Below, one piece after another: positions 34,039 to 42,569 of a stretch of DNA of 64,000 bases (position 1 is its first letter; each line of letters begins with the position of its first letter). Source of the DNA: RBG-16-66-20 sp035308765 (lineage in GTDB: Bacteria > Pseudomonadota > Gammaproteobacteria > Burkholderiales > SG8-39); contig DATGGA010000011.1 in assembly GCA_035308765.1 (NCBI GenBank), forward strand, positions 1 through 64,000, read 5' to 3'. The notes beneath the pieces were generated by a model. The model saw only the letters and a program-made list of their open reading frames with translations. It searched no databases and was not told where the DNA came from. A program made the translations under genes and the position numbers.

Positions 34039-37000
34039 TGGTAGAGGCCGGCGGCGCTGATCCGGCGCGCGTTGCTCCTGTAAGCGTCGTAGTCCCGTGC
34101 TACCGCTGCGCCGACACCATCGAGAGAGCGGTTCGATCGGTGGCGTCGCAATCGCTGCGGCCTGCCGAACTGATCCTGATCGATGACGGCAGCCCTGACG
34201 GCACCGGCGCGGCGCTGGAGCGCTTGCGTGACCACTATGATGGCGCGGACTGGATCCGCATCGTCCGCCTTCCCAGGAATACGGGCTCCGCGTCGGCGCG
34301 CAATGCGGGATGGGATGCCGCGACGCAGCCCTATCTGGCATTTCTCGATGCCGACGATGCGTGGCATCCCCGAAAAATTGAAATCCAGTGGAGCTGGATG
34401 GAGGCGCATCCGGATGTTTCGGTCACCGGCCACGGCGCGCTGCAGCTGGTTTCCGGGGCAGCAATGCCGGCGGATCCCGGCGGGGGCGAGGCCCAGCCGA
34501 TCACCCGCGCAATGCTTTACGCGTCGAATCAGTTCATCACGCCATCGGTGATGCTGCGCAGGGAGATCCCGCAACGCTTCGAACCGGGCAAGCGCTACAT
34601 GGAAGACTATCTCCTGTGGCTCGTAATCGCGGCCACCGGCGGGAAGATCACCCGGCTGCCGCAGGTCCTGGCCTACACGTTCAAAGCGCCCTTCGGGGAG
34701 GCGGGTCTGAGCGCGCACCCGTGGAAGATGGAGCGGGGCGAACTGGCCGTCTTCTCAACGTTGCGCCGGAATGGGCAGATGAGCGCCGGTTCGTGGCTGC
34801 TCCTGTCCGGCTTCTCCCTGGTGAAGTTCCTGCGCCGTATTCTGATGCTGGCAATCGGTTACAACCCCAGCGGCACGGTTTCGAATCCAACGCTGCTGTA
34901 CGTCGCTGCCTACCTCGCACTCACCCAGGCGATGACCGGGTTGCTGATCTTCGCCGGTCTCTTCGGCCGCAGCGAGCTTGCCGCGGAGATCGGGATCGTG
35001 CAGGCGGCGACGCTGGCGACATTTTTCGCCTTTTCCGGAAATGCGCGGAACCTGATTCTCACGGACCGGGCAAGCGTGCAGCGCGGGGCGATTCTTGCGG
35101 CGCGCCTTGCATTGCTGCTGCCCCTCGGGGCAGGTGCGGCGCTTCTTTGCACGATCGTGGCCCGCGTCGATCCCGCCATGATCTTCGTACTCGTGGCGCG
35201 GCGCGGCGTCGAATGGGTCGGTGAGCTGTACCTCAGTGAAAGCGAGCTTCTGAGGCGCCCTGCGACGGCAAGGAACAGCCTGCTTCTGCAGGTCATCCTG
35301 CTGGTTGCCGCTGCGGGCGCGATCGCCGTCCGTTCCGAGCACCTGATATGGGTGCTCGGCGTCTGGGCGTTGCTGCCCGCCGTTCCCTTGATCCGCTTCG
35401 TAATCACCGGAACCACAGCGTCTATCGCGTCGCTCCGGAGCGCCATCGTTCTGCTGCTGCCGCATTTCGGCTCGACCGCGGCAAGTGGCATGTCGCTCTA
35501 CGCGTTTCGGGCGCTGCTCGTACTGGTGGCGGGCAAGCCCATCGCGGGCGATTTGTTCGCCGCGTTCGCAATTGGCAGTTTTCCGGGATCCATGTTCGCC
35601 AATGTCCTGGGCCCGAGCGTCTCGCTGCACGAAGAACGTATCGGACGGGCGTATTTGCCGAAAGCCTTGTGGAGCGTGACGACGGCGTACCTGTTCGGCG
35701 GGGTGGCCCTGCTGGGAATTCGTTTTTCCGTTCCCGAGGCGCTCGCCGCAACGGGCAAGTCGCCCTTTTTCTGGATGGCGCTGGGTTGGTCGCTGCTCGG
35801 CGGCGTCGTGATGATGGTGGCGCAGCGCGTGCGATTGCGCCTGATTGCGGACGGCGAGGGGCAGGTCGTGTTCGGCGCGGACGTGCTCATTCACATCTAT
35901 CTTATCGCGGCGATTCCGACTCTGTATGCCGTAGGAAGTTCCGGAGGTCTTGAGTTCCTGTATTTGCTGAACGCCGGCCTCGCCCTGGTCTTTTATGTTG
36001 GCGGTCTCCGCGGAGAAATAGCGCCGTATGGCGAACGGGTCGCGGAACGCCTCGCTTTTATCGTGACCTTCCTGGTTTTTCTGCCGCTGTTCTTCCTCAT
36101 ATCCGGGCACGTGTTCAATCCCGCGGAACCGCTCTACGACTCTGGCGGCGTGTTGCGCGATCTTCCGCTGCCGGTTTCTCTGCTTGCCTGCAGCGGCAGC
36201 CTGCTGCTGTACGGTCGCTATTCAAACGCGATGGCAGGGCTATGGACCATCTTCGGCCTGCTTTTTCTCATGATGGTGTCGACGGCCGTCGCGGGCGGTG
36301 ATTCGGGGCCCCTGGATCGCGCGAAAATGCTCCTGCTGTTGCAGATCCTCCTTCCGACATTCGGCGTGGTGCTGGGCGCGGTCCTCGATCCGAAAGACGA
36401 GCACTACGGCGCTCTGCAAGTTGCAATTTTTTCGGTGATCGCGCTTATCGTGCCCGCGCAGCTTGCGGCGACCTGGCTCGCCAGCAGTGCGACCCTGAGG
36501 CATTCCGTGTTCCTATTCGGGGTCTATCAGCATCTTCAGTTCGTGCCCGTCATCCTGGTTTGCGGCTACCTCGTGGTTCTTCCCGGGCTCTGGGAGCGGT
36601 GGGGAACGGTGGGCAAAGCCGTGCTTTCCATCCTGCTCGCCTGCATCGCGGTCTATGCGCTCGCCGCCCACTCGGTTCTCGCGATGTTCGCGATCCTCGC
36701 CGGGACGGCGCTGTTCGGCGCCACCCGTCTGCTCCGTGGAAAGGAGCTCCTGGCGGCGCTGATGATGGCGGCCGTGTTCGGCGCCTTCGCGAGCTATGTC
36801 CCGGCCGCGAAAGATACCAACGAATTCCACAACAAGTTCAGCTTCCTCTTTTCGCCGAAAGATCCATGGGTCACTGTAAGCGGATTTAGCGCAGGCGCCC
36901 GGGCGCGATGGGGCGAGTGGGATATCGTGGGATTGCCGCTGGGCGGACATCTCATGCGTATTGCGGCGCCGAATGTTTCAGGGCGGAGCACGCTGATCAT

Positions 37001-37733
37001 GGAAGGAGAGCTGTTCGAGGGAGAGATCGACTTCCAGCGGGAAGACAGGTCCAAGCATACGTTCGTTCCCCAATTGTCCGTAAAGCGCATTGGACCGTTC
37101 AAGGTACAGGTAGAGGTCGATCAGGATCGAGGCGACGGCGATGTGATGATATTTCAGCCGCAAGGCGCCACGCGAGGCGTCATTCGCAAACTCCGGTGGC
37201 TATTTCCGGCGCCGGTCGAGCAGGACCGAAAAACGGGGCTCGGCATCGTGCCGACCGCAGTGGCCGACGAATCGGCGGCACGCGACACCGGAGAACCGTC
37301 CCAGGCGCTTAGTCACGTGGCCATTCGAAATGTCGCGGAGCGATTTTCAGACTGGAAACTGTTTGGCCATGGCATTTTCGAGTCACCGAAGGTCTTTCTT
37401 TTCGGTCATTCAAAACCGCTGGCCCGCGAGCAGCGCAGCAGCGCGCACAATTTTTATATCGATTTTGCGTATACCTTTGGGGTCCTCGCGCTGCTGCCCT
37501 TGCTGGCGCTGATCGCCCACACTGCGGCGCTGCTCTGGCGAAGGCGCCGCGAGGTGCTGGCTTCGGAAACCCTGTTCGCGCTGGCCGCGGTGGTTGCGTT
37601 TCTGGTGCTGGTGGAGAGCAACCTGAAAGTAAGCATGCGCCAGCCCTATCCCGGAATCGCAATATTCTTCCTCTGGGGGCTGCTGCTCGCGCGCCTGCAC
37701 GAGTCGGGCGCGGCGGCGGCCAAGGCGGACTGA
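34038..37733 (+). CDS. Three-part membrane protein: GT2 glycosyltransferase + flippase-like + O-antigen ligase/polymerase-like
   Basis: A single uninterrupted 1231-residue frame. Residues 1 to about 265 are a GT2 domain (VSVVVPCYRCADTIERAV, ILIDDGSPDGT, LAFLDADDAWHPRK with the DxD near 104-107, EDYLLWLVIA). Residues about 285-660 carry roughly twelve hydrophobic segments and resemble a Wzx-type flippase (FAFSGNARNLIL, FAIGSFPGSMFANVLGPSV). Residues about 670-1231 are another multi-span region. A periplasmic loop of about 210 residues (925-1137) ends in SSAHNFYIDFAYTFGVLALLP, with His1137-Asn1138 matching the HN-x-Y motif of the Wzy_C/WaaL ligases. Each activity is normally a separate gene. 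No frameshift or stop separates the parts, so a natural fusion is the simplest reading. It could link sugar addition, flipping and ligation. Domain calls are by motif and hydropathy only. Confidence 0.75.
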   Translation: MVEAGGADPARVAPVSVVVPCYRCADTIERAVRSVASQSLRPAELILIDDGSPDGTGAALERLRDHYDGADWIRIVRLPRNTGSASARNAGWDAATQPYLAFLDADDAWHPRKIEIQWSWMEAHPDVSVTGHGALQLVSGAAMPADPGGGEAQPITRAMLYASNQFITPSVMLRREIPQRFEPGKRYMEDYLLWLVIAATGGKITRLPQVLAYTFKAPFGEAGLSAHPWKMERGELAVFSTLRRNGQMSAGSWLLLSGFSLVKFLRRILMLAIGYNPSGTVSNPTLLYVAAYLALTQAMTGLLIFAGLFGRSELAAEIGIVQAATLATFFAFSGNARNLILTDRASVQRGAILAARLALLLPLGAGAALLCTIVARVDPAMIFVLVARRGVEWVGELYLSESELLRRPATARNSLLLQVILLVAAAGAIAVRSEHLIWVLGVWALLPAVPLIRFVITGTTASIASLRSAIVLLLPHFGSTAASGMSLYAFRALLVLVAGKPIAGDLFAAFAIGSFPGSMFANVLGPSVSLHEERIGRAYLPKALWSVTTAYLFGGVALLGIRFSVPEALAATGKSPFFWMALGWSLLGGVVMMVAQRVRLRLIADGEGQVVFGADVLIHIYLIAAIPTLYAVGSSGGLEFLYLLNAGLALVFYVGGLRGEIAPYGERVAERLAFIVTFLVFLPLFFLISGHVFNPAEPLYDSGGVLRDLPLPVSLLACSGSLLLYGRYSNAMAGLWTIFGLLFLMMVSTAVAGGDSGPLDRAKMLLLLQILLPTFGVVLGAVLDPKDEHYGALQVAIFSVIALIVPAQLAATWLASSATLRHSVFLFGVYQHLQFVPVILVCGYLVVLPGLWERWGTVGKAVLSILLACIAVYALAAHSVLAMFAILAGTALFGATRLLRGKELLAALMMAAVFGAFASYVPAAKDTNEFHNKFSFLFSPKDPWVTVSGFSAGARARWGEWDIVGLPLGGHLMRIAAPNVSGRSTLIMEGELFEGEIDFQREDRSKHTFVPQLSVKRIGPFKVQVEVDQDRGDGDVMIFQPQGATRGVIRKLRWLFPAPVEQDRKTGLGIVPTAVADESAARDTGEPSQALSHVAIRNVAERFSDWKLFGHGIFESPKVFLFGHSKPLAREQRSSAHNFYIDFAYTFGVLALLPLLALIAHTAALLWRRRREVLASETLFALAAVVAFLVLVESNLKVSMRQPYPGIAIFFLWGLLLARLHESGAAAAKAD

Positions 37734-37734
37734 C

Positions 37735-38775
37735 TTGCGCGACCCGTTCAAGCACAACAATTTCGACCTGCTCCGGTTCCTGTTCGCGTCGACCGTGATG
37801 CTGGTCCACGCGCACGTCCTGTCGCGCCAACCGCAACTCGCTTTCCTGAGCGAGTGGCTGTCCTCGGAAGTCGCGGTCAGAGCCTTCTTCGTGGTCAGCG
37901 GCTTGCTCGTGTTCATGAGCTACGACAAGACGCGCAACGTCGCCCTGTACGCCGAAAAGCGGTTGCGCCGTATCTATCCGGCGTACTTCACGGTCGTGGC
38001 CGGCTGCGCCTTGCTACTGTTCCTCGTCAGCACGTCGGGCGCGGGGGATTATTTTGGCGGCGGGTTCGTCCAGTACTTGGCGGCGAATTTCGTGTTTCTG
38101 AATTTCGTTCATCCGGGGCTTCCCGGCGTGTTCGGGGGAAACGCGCTGTCCGAGGTGAACGGCGCGCTCTGGACGCTGAAAATCGAGGTCATGTTCTACC
38201 TGGCCGTGCCGATTTTTGCCTGGCTGTTCGGGCGGCTCGGCCGCTTGCGCGTCATGGTCGCGATTTACGCGTTGTCCGTGCTCTACGCCTGGATCTTCGA
38301 CTGGCTCGCCCGGAAAACCGGGTCGAACATGTACGTTGTCCTCGGCAGGCAGCTTCCCGGGCAACTCTCGTACTTCATGGTCGGCGCGTTCTTCTACTAC
38401 TATTTCGAATTCTTCCGGCGGCACGCGAGATGGTTCGCGGCAGCGGCGCTGGCGCTGGCGCTCCTTCACCGCTTCCTGCCCACGGGCCCGCTCGAGCCGC
38501 TATGGCTTGGCACCTTGGTGGCGGTGTTCGGATTTTTCCTGCATGCCGGAAATTTCGGACGCTACGGTGATTTTTCGTACGGCATCTACATCCTGCATTT
38601 CCCGATTCTGCAGACGATGGTCCAGTCCGGGCTGTTTGCGTGGTCGCCCTTCGGCGGGTTGGCGCTGGCCTGCGCGGCCGTGCCGGCCGCCGCGGCGCTG
38701 CTCTGGCACCTAGTCGAGCGGCCGTTTCTTGCCCGGGGCTCGCACTACGTCGCGGCCGTGGGAAAACTTGCCTAG
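37735..38775 (+). CDS. Acyltransferase 3 family membrane protein
   Basis: A 346-residue integral membrane acyltransferase (OafA/NodX type): NNFDLLRFLFASTVMLVHAH with the catalytic-type His, AEKRLRRIYPAYF (Arg-Arg-Ile-Tyr-Pro), NGALWTLKIEVMFYLAVP (Leu-Lys-x-Glu), DFSYGIYILHFPI and a terminal VERPFL. About ten membrane spans. It probably O-acetylates the polysaccharide at the membrane. The start is TTG 37735, 1 bp after the fusion gene's stop. It is the last gene of the 38.8-kb + strand run and ends 4 bp before a convergent gene. Confidence 0.9.
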   Translation: MRDPFKHNNFDLLRFLFASTVMLVHAHVLSRQPQLAFLSEWLSSEVAVRAFFVVSGLLVFMSYDKTRNVALYAEKRLRRIYPAYFTVVAGCALLLFLVSTSGAGDYFGGGFVQYLAANFVFLNFVHPGLPGVFGGNALSEVNGALWTLKIEVMFYLAVPIFAWLFGRLGRLRVMVAIYALSVLYAWIFDWLARKTGSNMYVVLGRQLPGQLSYFMVGAFFYYYFEFFRRHARWFAAAALALALLHRFLPTGPLEPLWLGTLVAVFGFFLHAGNFGRYGDFSYGIYILHFPILQTMVQSGLFAWSPFGGLALACAAVPAAAALLWHLVERPFLARGSHYVAAVGKLA

Positions 38776-38779
38776 CGCT

Positions 38780-39781
38780 TCACGCTTTCAGCAGCCACAT
38801 CGAACCCGGCTCGCATTCCGGCGCGGCGCGCAGCACCGGGAAGACCGCGGCCAGTTCGGGATGGTGGTGCCGCGCGAGGAAGTTCAGCGCGCCGATGATG
38901 CGAAAGCCGTCGTTTCCGCACATGAAGGCCTCGAACAAATATTGTTCATTCCAGATGCGAACCTCACCGACCACCCAGCGCGCCGGATAGTCGCGCGGGG
39001 TGAAGATGTCGTGCAGGTGCACCAGCACGCCCGGCGCGAGCAGCGGCAGCAGCTCGAGGTATTCGCGCAAGACGTCCCCCTGGGGCCGGATCACATGCGA
39101 TGAATCGATGAACAGGATGTCGTTCGCGCGCAGCGCCCTGACGTGGCGCTCGTCCAGGTCCTCGATGCGCTGCCGCAGGACTGCAATGCCCGGTGTTTTC
39201 TCCAACCACTGCATTTCGTAGGGTTCGACGCAGACCAGCTCGCAAACATAGTCTGCGTGCTCGCTGCGGTTGGCCTCGATGGCTTCTAGCATGACCAGGG
39301 TCGAGTGGCCGCTGCCGATCTCAAGGATTTTGCCGGGCTTGTGGTGCCGGATCGCGGAATACAGAAACTCCGCGTCGCCGGGCCCGAAATTCGGATTGTC
39401 AAAGCGGAAACCGAAGCGCGAATCGCGCGCGAGCTGCGCAAGCTCGGACTGGTAATTGAATTTACTCAATAGTGCGAGCTGCTCGCCGGCGTTCATGTCG
39501 ATGCCAGGAAGCGAACGGTCCGCCTCGAGCGGATATCTAAGGTGGCGTGGATTGAACATTGGTTCGTAGTAGTGATCGCGGATGGGGAACACGCCAACGC
39601 GCCTCAGGATCGCATGCGCTATTGTCATGCGGTAGACGCCGACGCGGCGCACCAGCTTCAACAGGCAAGCAGCGAAAAAGACGAAAGGCGCGAGCACCAC
39701 GTCTCCGATGGGAATCACCACGCGCTCAATCACGCGCCTGACGCGCGGTGACCGCAGGGTGCGCAGAAAGAACCCCGTCAT
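38780..39781 (-). CDS. Class I SAM-dependent methyltransferase
   Basis: A 333-residue protein with a hydrophobic N-terminal stretch (VVLAPFVFFAACLLKLV, about residues 27-43) and a SAM domain: GKILEIGSGHSTLVMLEA (motif I), LVCVEPYEMQWL (motif II acid), DILFIDSSHVIRPQGDV and VHLHDIFTPRDYP. It fits the Methyltransf_24-type group often found in glycan loci. The open frame runs upstream to 39925, but ATG 39781 gives an ATGA overlap with the upstream GT2, so I use it. It is the last gene of the higBA-manC operon. Confidence 0.83.
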   Translation of the reverse strand: MTGFFLRTLRSPRVRRVIERVVIPIGDVVLAPFVFFAACLLKLVRRVGVYRMTIAHAILRRVGVFPIRDHYYEPMFNPRHLRYPLEADRSLPGIDMNAGEQLALLSKFNYQSELAQLARDSRFGFRFDNPNFGPGDAEFLYSAIRHHKPGKILEIGSGHSTLVMLEAIEANRSEHADYVCELVCVEPYEMQWLEKTPGIAVLRQRIEDLDERHVRALRANDILFIDSSHVIRPQGDVLREYLELLPLLAPGVLVHLHDIFTPRDYPARWVVGEVRIWNEQYLFEAFMCGNDGFRIIGALNFLARHHHPELAAVFPVLRAAPECEPGSMWLLKA

Positions 39782-40503
39782 CCGCGCGAAAGAAATCTGA
39801 GCATGCTTTTTAGGTGGTGCAAGGCGAGCCGCGGCTGGCGGCGGCTCGCGCGCTGCGCGTAATGCACGACCTCCGCCGAGGGTTCGTAGAGGATCGATTT
39901 GCCCGCCGCATGCAGGCGCCGGCATAGGTCCACATCCTCGTAATACATGAAATAGGCTTCGTCGAACCCGGCTGCGGCGCGGAAGTCCTCGCTGCGAAAC
40001 AGCATGAACATGCCGCCGATCCAGTCGACTGCTTGCCGTCCCCGATCGGCCGGATAGTCGGGCTGCCGCTGCTCCACGAAAACTTTTTTCAGCAGGCTCG
40101 CCACCGTGGGGGAGCGCCGCGCGCTGTCCTCGATGCCGCCGGCGGGATTGCGGACCAGAGGTCCGGTCACCGCCACTGTTTTGTCGTCAAATCGGGAAAT
40201 CAATTCAGGAAAAGGATCGGCCGGCAGGCGGATGTCGGGATTGCAGACGCAGTAGTAGGGCGTGCGGCAGCGCCGGAAGGCGGCGTTGTGGTTGGCGCCA
40301 AATCCCTTGCGCTCCTGGTTCACGATGATTTCGACGGGGCATGAGAGATTCCCGACGGCAAGCGGCACCGGATCAGGAACGTTCTGCGTCAGCACCAGCG
40401 ACACGCGGTCGGCGCACACGCGCCGCACGTCGCCCAGCAACTGGTTGACGAGCGCGTTCTGGCCGTGACTGACCACCGAGAGCGTGATGTCGCGCTCCGG
40501 CAT
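39778..40503 (-). CDS. Glycosyltransferase family 2 (WbbL/rhamnosyltransferase-like)
   Basis: A 241-residue GT-A enzyme: ITLSVVSHGQNALVNQLL, EIIVNQERKGFGANHNAAF, YCVCNPDIRLP (DxD equivalent), GGMFMLFRSEDF, and YFMYYEDVDLCRRLHAAG (acceptor-side EDVDL). This arrangement is typical of WbbL-type rhamnosyltransferases, which would fit the dTDP-rhamnose genes. It starts 2 bp after manC on the minus strand and overlaps the methyltransferase by 4 bp. Confidence 0.87.
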   Translation of the reverse strand: MPERDITLSVVSHGQNALVNQLLGDVRRVCADRVSLVLTQNVPDPVPLAVGNLSCPVEIIVNQERKGFGANHNAAFRRCRTPYYCVCNPDIRLPADPFPELISRFDDKTVAVTGPLVRNPAGGIEDSARRSPTVASLLKKVFVEQRQPDYPADRGRQAVDWIGGMFMLFRSEDFRAAAGFDEAYFMYYEDVDLCRRLHAAGKSILYEPSAEVVHYAQRASRRQPRLALHHLKSMLRFLSRG

Positions 40504-40505
40504 GG

Positions 40506-41915
40506 TCAGCTGCGGTTGTAGCGGTCTTCGAAGCGCTCGATGTCGTCCTCGCCCAGGTAGCTGCCCGACTGCACCTCGATGATCAGCAGCGGTTCCTTGC
40601 CTGGATTCTCGAGACGGTGCTTGGTGCCCACCGGAATGTAGGTGGACTGGTTCTCTTCCAGGTAGAGCGTGTCCTCGCCGCGCGTCACGCGCGCGCGGCC
40701 CGAGACCACCACCCAGTGCTCGGCGCGCTTGCGGTGCAGCTGCAGGGAGAGCGCGTGCCCGGGTTTCACCATCAGGCGCTTCACCTGGTAGCGTTCGCCG
40801 CCATCCACCGATTCGAAGTAGCCCCAGGGCCGGTAGACGCGCTTGTGATTCAGGTGCTCGGAGCGGTTGGCGCGCTTCAGGTCTTCGACCACTTCGCGCA
40901 CGTCCTGGCTGCGCGAGCGGTCGGCGACCAGCAGCGCGTCGTCCGAATCCACGATGATCAGGTCCTCGACGCCCAGCGTCGCGATCAGGCGCCGGTCGCC
41001 GAAGACCAGCGAGCCCTTGGTGTCCTGCATCTGCACGTCGCCGCGCGTCGCGTTGCCCGAGGCGTCTTTTTCCGCGAGATCCCAGAGCGCCGACCAGGAA
41101 CCGACGTCGCTCCAGGAGAAATCAGCCGGAATCACCGCGGCATGCGAGGTGCGTTCCATCACGGCGCGGTCGATGGCTTCGGCGGGGCAGGCGAGGAAGG
41201 CTTCTTTGCCGAGCCGCAGGAATCCCAGGTCGTCGGTGGCGCTGGCCACGGCGGCCCGCGCCGCCTGCAGGATGTCGGGCCGGAACCGGCCGAGTTCCTC
41301 CAGCACGCGCCGGGCGCCGAAGGCGAACATGCCGCTGTTCCAGTAGACGCGGCCGGTGGCGATCATCGCGCGGGCCGCTTCCACGGAAGGTTTTTCGACG
41401 AAGCGCGCGGTCTTGTAGGCGCCGTCGCGCAACGAATCGCCGCGTTCGACATAGCCGAAGCCGCTTTCCGGGCGCGTGGCCGCGATGCCGAAGGTGACCA
41501 GCATGCCGGAGGCGGCGACCTCGGCTGCGCGCCTTACGTCGGCATTGAACGCGTCCGCGCCGTGGATCGCGTGGTCGGACGCGAGGACGAGCAGGACCGG
41601 GTCTTCGGCTTCGCATGCGATGGCCGCGACCGCCACCGCCGCCGCGGTGTTTCGACCGGCCGGCTCGAGCACGACGCGGGCCTCCTTTATGTCGATTTCG
41701 GCCAGCTGATCGTTGACCAGGAAGCGATGCGCCTCGTTGCAGATCACAAGCATCCTGGCGCTGCCTGCAACTTCCTTCGCGCGCAGCGCGGTGTCCTGCA
41801 GCAGCGTGCGGCCGGTGACCAGCGGCAGGAACTGCTTGGGCAGCGACTGGCGCGAAACGGGCCACAGCCGGCTGCCGGAGCCGCCGCAGAGAATGACGGG
41901 GACTATTCGCTGCAT
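40506..41915 (-). CDS. manC: Mannose-1-phosphate guanylyltransferase/mannose-6-phosphate isomerase
   Basis: A 469-residue bifunctional enzyme. The N-terminal pyrophosphorylase part has PVILCGGSGSRLWPVSRQSL and FVEKPSVEAA. The C-terminal cupin (from about residue 350) has YQVKRLMVKPGHALSLQLH, then HRKRAEHWVVVSGRA, and ends DIERFEDRYNR, as in AlgA/ManC type II isomerases. It supplies GDP-mannose, needed by gmd at 3224. The start is ATG 41915 (TGATG overlap with higA) or GTG 41918. It is translationally coupled to a toxin-antitoxin pair upstream. Confidence 0.95.
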   Translation of the reverse strand: MQRIVPVILCGGSGSRLWPVSRQSLPKQFLPLVTGRTLLQDTALRAKEVAGSARMLVICNEAHRFLVNDQLAEIDIKEARVVLEPAGRNTAAAVAVAAIACEAEDPVLLVLASDHAIHGADAFNADVRRAAEVAASGMLVTFGIAATRPESGFGYVERGDSLRDGAYKTARFVEKPSVEAARAMIATGRVYWNSGMFAFGARRVLEELGRFRPDILQAARAAVASATDDLGFLRLGKEAFLACPAEAIDRAVMERTSHAAVIPADFSWSDVGSWSALWDLAEKDASGNATRGDVQMQDTKGSLVFGDRRLIATLGVEDLIIVDSDDALLVADRSRSQDVREVVEDLKRANRSEHLNHKRVYRPWGYFESVDGGERYQVKRLMVKPGHALSLQLHRKRAEHWVVVSGRARVTRGEDTLYLEENQSTYIPVGTKHRLENPGKEPLLIIEVQSGSYLGEDDIERFEDRYNRS

Positions 41916-42199
41916 CACGCGGCCAGACGCAAACCGACATCAACCTTGGCTTTGGCGCACAACCCGACCAGATAGTCGAGCGACACGAGCTCGACCTTGC
42001 CCCGCACGATATCGGATACCCGGGGCTGCGCGATTCCCAGACGCTTCGCTGTTTGCGCCTGGGTAAGGTGTTCTCGCTCCATCCAGCCGCGTAGCGCCTC
42101 GGCCAGCTGCGCACGCAGCAGCATGACCGAGGCCTCGTGCGCGGGAAACCCCAGGTCGAGAAAAATGTTTCCGCTCGATTTGATCACTCGCTTGGCCAT
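41915..42199 (-). CDS. higA: XRE-family antitoxin (HigA-like)
   Basis: A 94-residue protein with a central helix-turn-helix: MEREHLTQAQTAKRLGIAQP then RVSDIVRGK (about residues 40-70). The upstream partner is a RelE/HigB-like protein, giving the toxin-first order of HigBA modules. HigA neutralises HigB and usually represses the shared promoter. A GAGAGGT ribosome site precedes its ATG, 3 bp after the toxin stop. Its stop overlaps the start of manC. Confidence 0.85.
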   Translation of the reverse strand: MAKRVIKSSGNIFLDLGFPAHEASVMLLRAQLAEALRGWMEREHLTQAQTAKRLGIAQPRVSDIVRGKVELVSLDYLVGLCAKAKVDVGLRLAA

Positions 42200-42202
42200 G
42201 AT

Positions 42203-42535
42203 CTACCTCTCATTTTCGATTGCTTTTGCTTCTCGATACCTGCGGCGCGCAAGCTTGATATCAAAGCTTGAGGTCTTGCGCGACTTTTTGTGAAATGCAT
42301 GCAAAACATAGATAGCTGTCTCGAAGCTCGCCACATAGATCAATCGATACTGCCCCGTCTGGTCACGCACCCGGATTTCACAAACGCCTGGTCCGACCGA
42401 CGACATGGGCTTCCAGTCATCCGGTTTCCGCCCGACCTGCACCATGAACAACTCGTGTCCAGCGCGAAGCCTGGCAGAGTCTGGAAACGCGGACAGTTCC
42501 GTCCTAGCGCTGCCTATGAAGCAAACCGGCTTCAT
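42203..42535 (-). CDS. higB: RelE/HigB-like toxin (phage Gp49-like)
   Basis: A 110-residue protein: MKPVCFIGSARTELSAFP, RPGHE-like RAGHELFMVQVG, VCEIRVRDQTGQYRLIYVAS, and YVLHAFHKKSRKTSSFDI, where Phe-His-Lys-Lys-x-x-Lys-Thr is the common C-terminal signature of HigB/Gp49 mRNA interferases. It should cleave mRNA on the ribosome when free of HigA. The frame is open to 42721, but ATG 42535 is preceded by a perfect promoter and matches the family N-terminus. It heads the minus-strand operon running to 38780. Confidence 0.85.
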   Translation of the reverse strand: MKPVCFIGSARTELSAFPDSARLRAGHELFMVQVGRKPDDWKPMSSVGPGVCEIRVRDQTGQYRLIYVASFETAIYVLHAFHKKSRKTSSFDIKLARRRYREAKAIENER

Positions 42536-42569
42536 TCCCCAATTATACAGATATTCGTATAGATGGCAA
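42536..42569 (-). promoter_or_regulatory. Sigma-70-type promoter of higBA-manC operon, predicted leaderless
   Basis: On the minus strand, TTGCCA (42569-42564) and TATAAT (42547-42542) are separated by 16 bp. Six bases (TGGGGA) separate the -10 from the ATG at 42535, so the expected +1 is the A of the start codon. That predicts a leaderless mRNA for the toxin. HigA would normally bind here, but I could not pick out a clear operator palindrome. Confidence 0.65.

Noticed and set aside
34038..37733. The 1231-residue gene as an assembly artefact joining neighbouring genes
   Set aside because: The frame is continuous across both junctions, with even composition and no internal start-stop overlap of the kind seen between other genes here. 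It cannot be fully excluded without reads.
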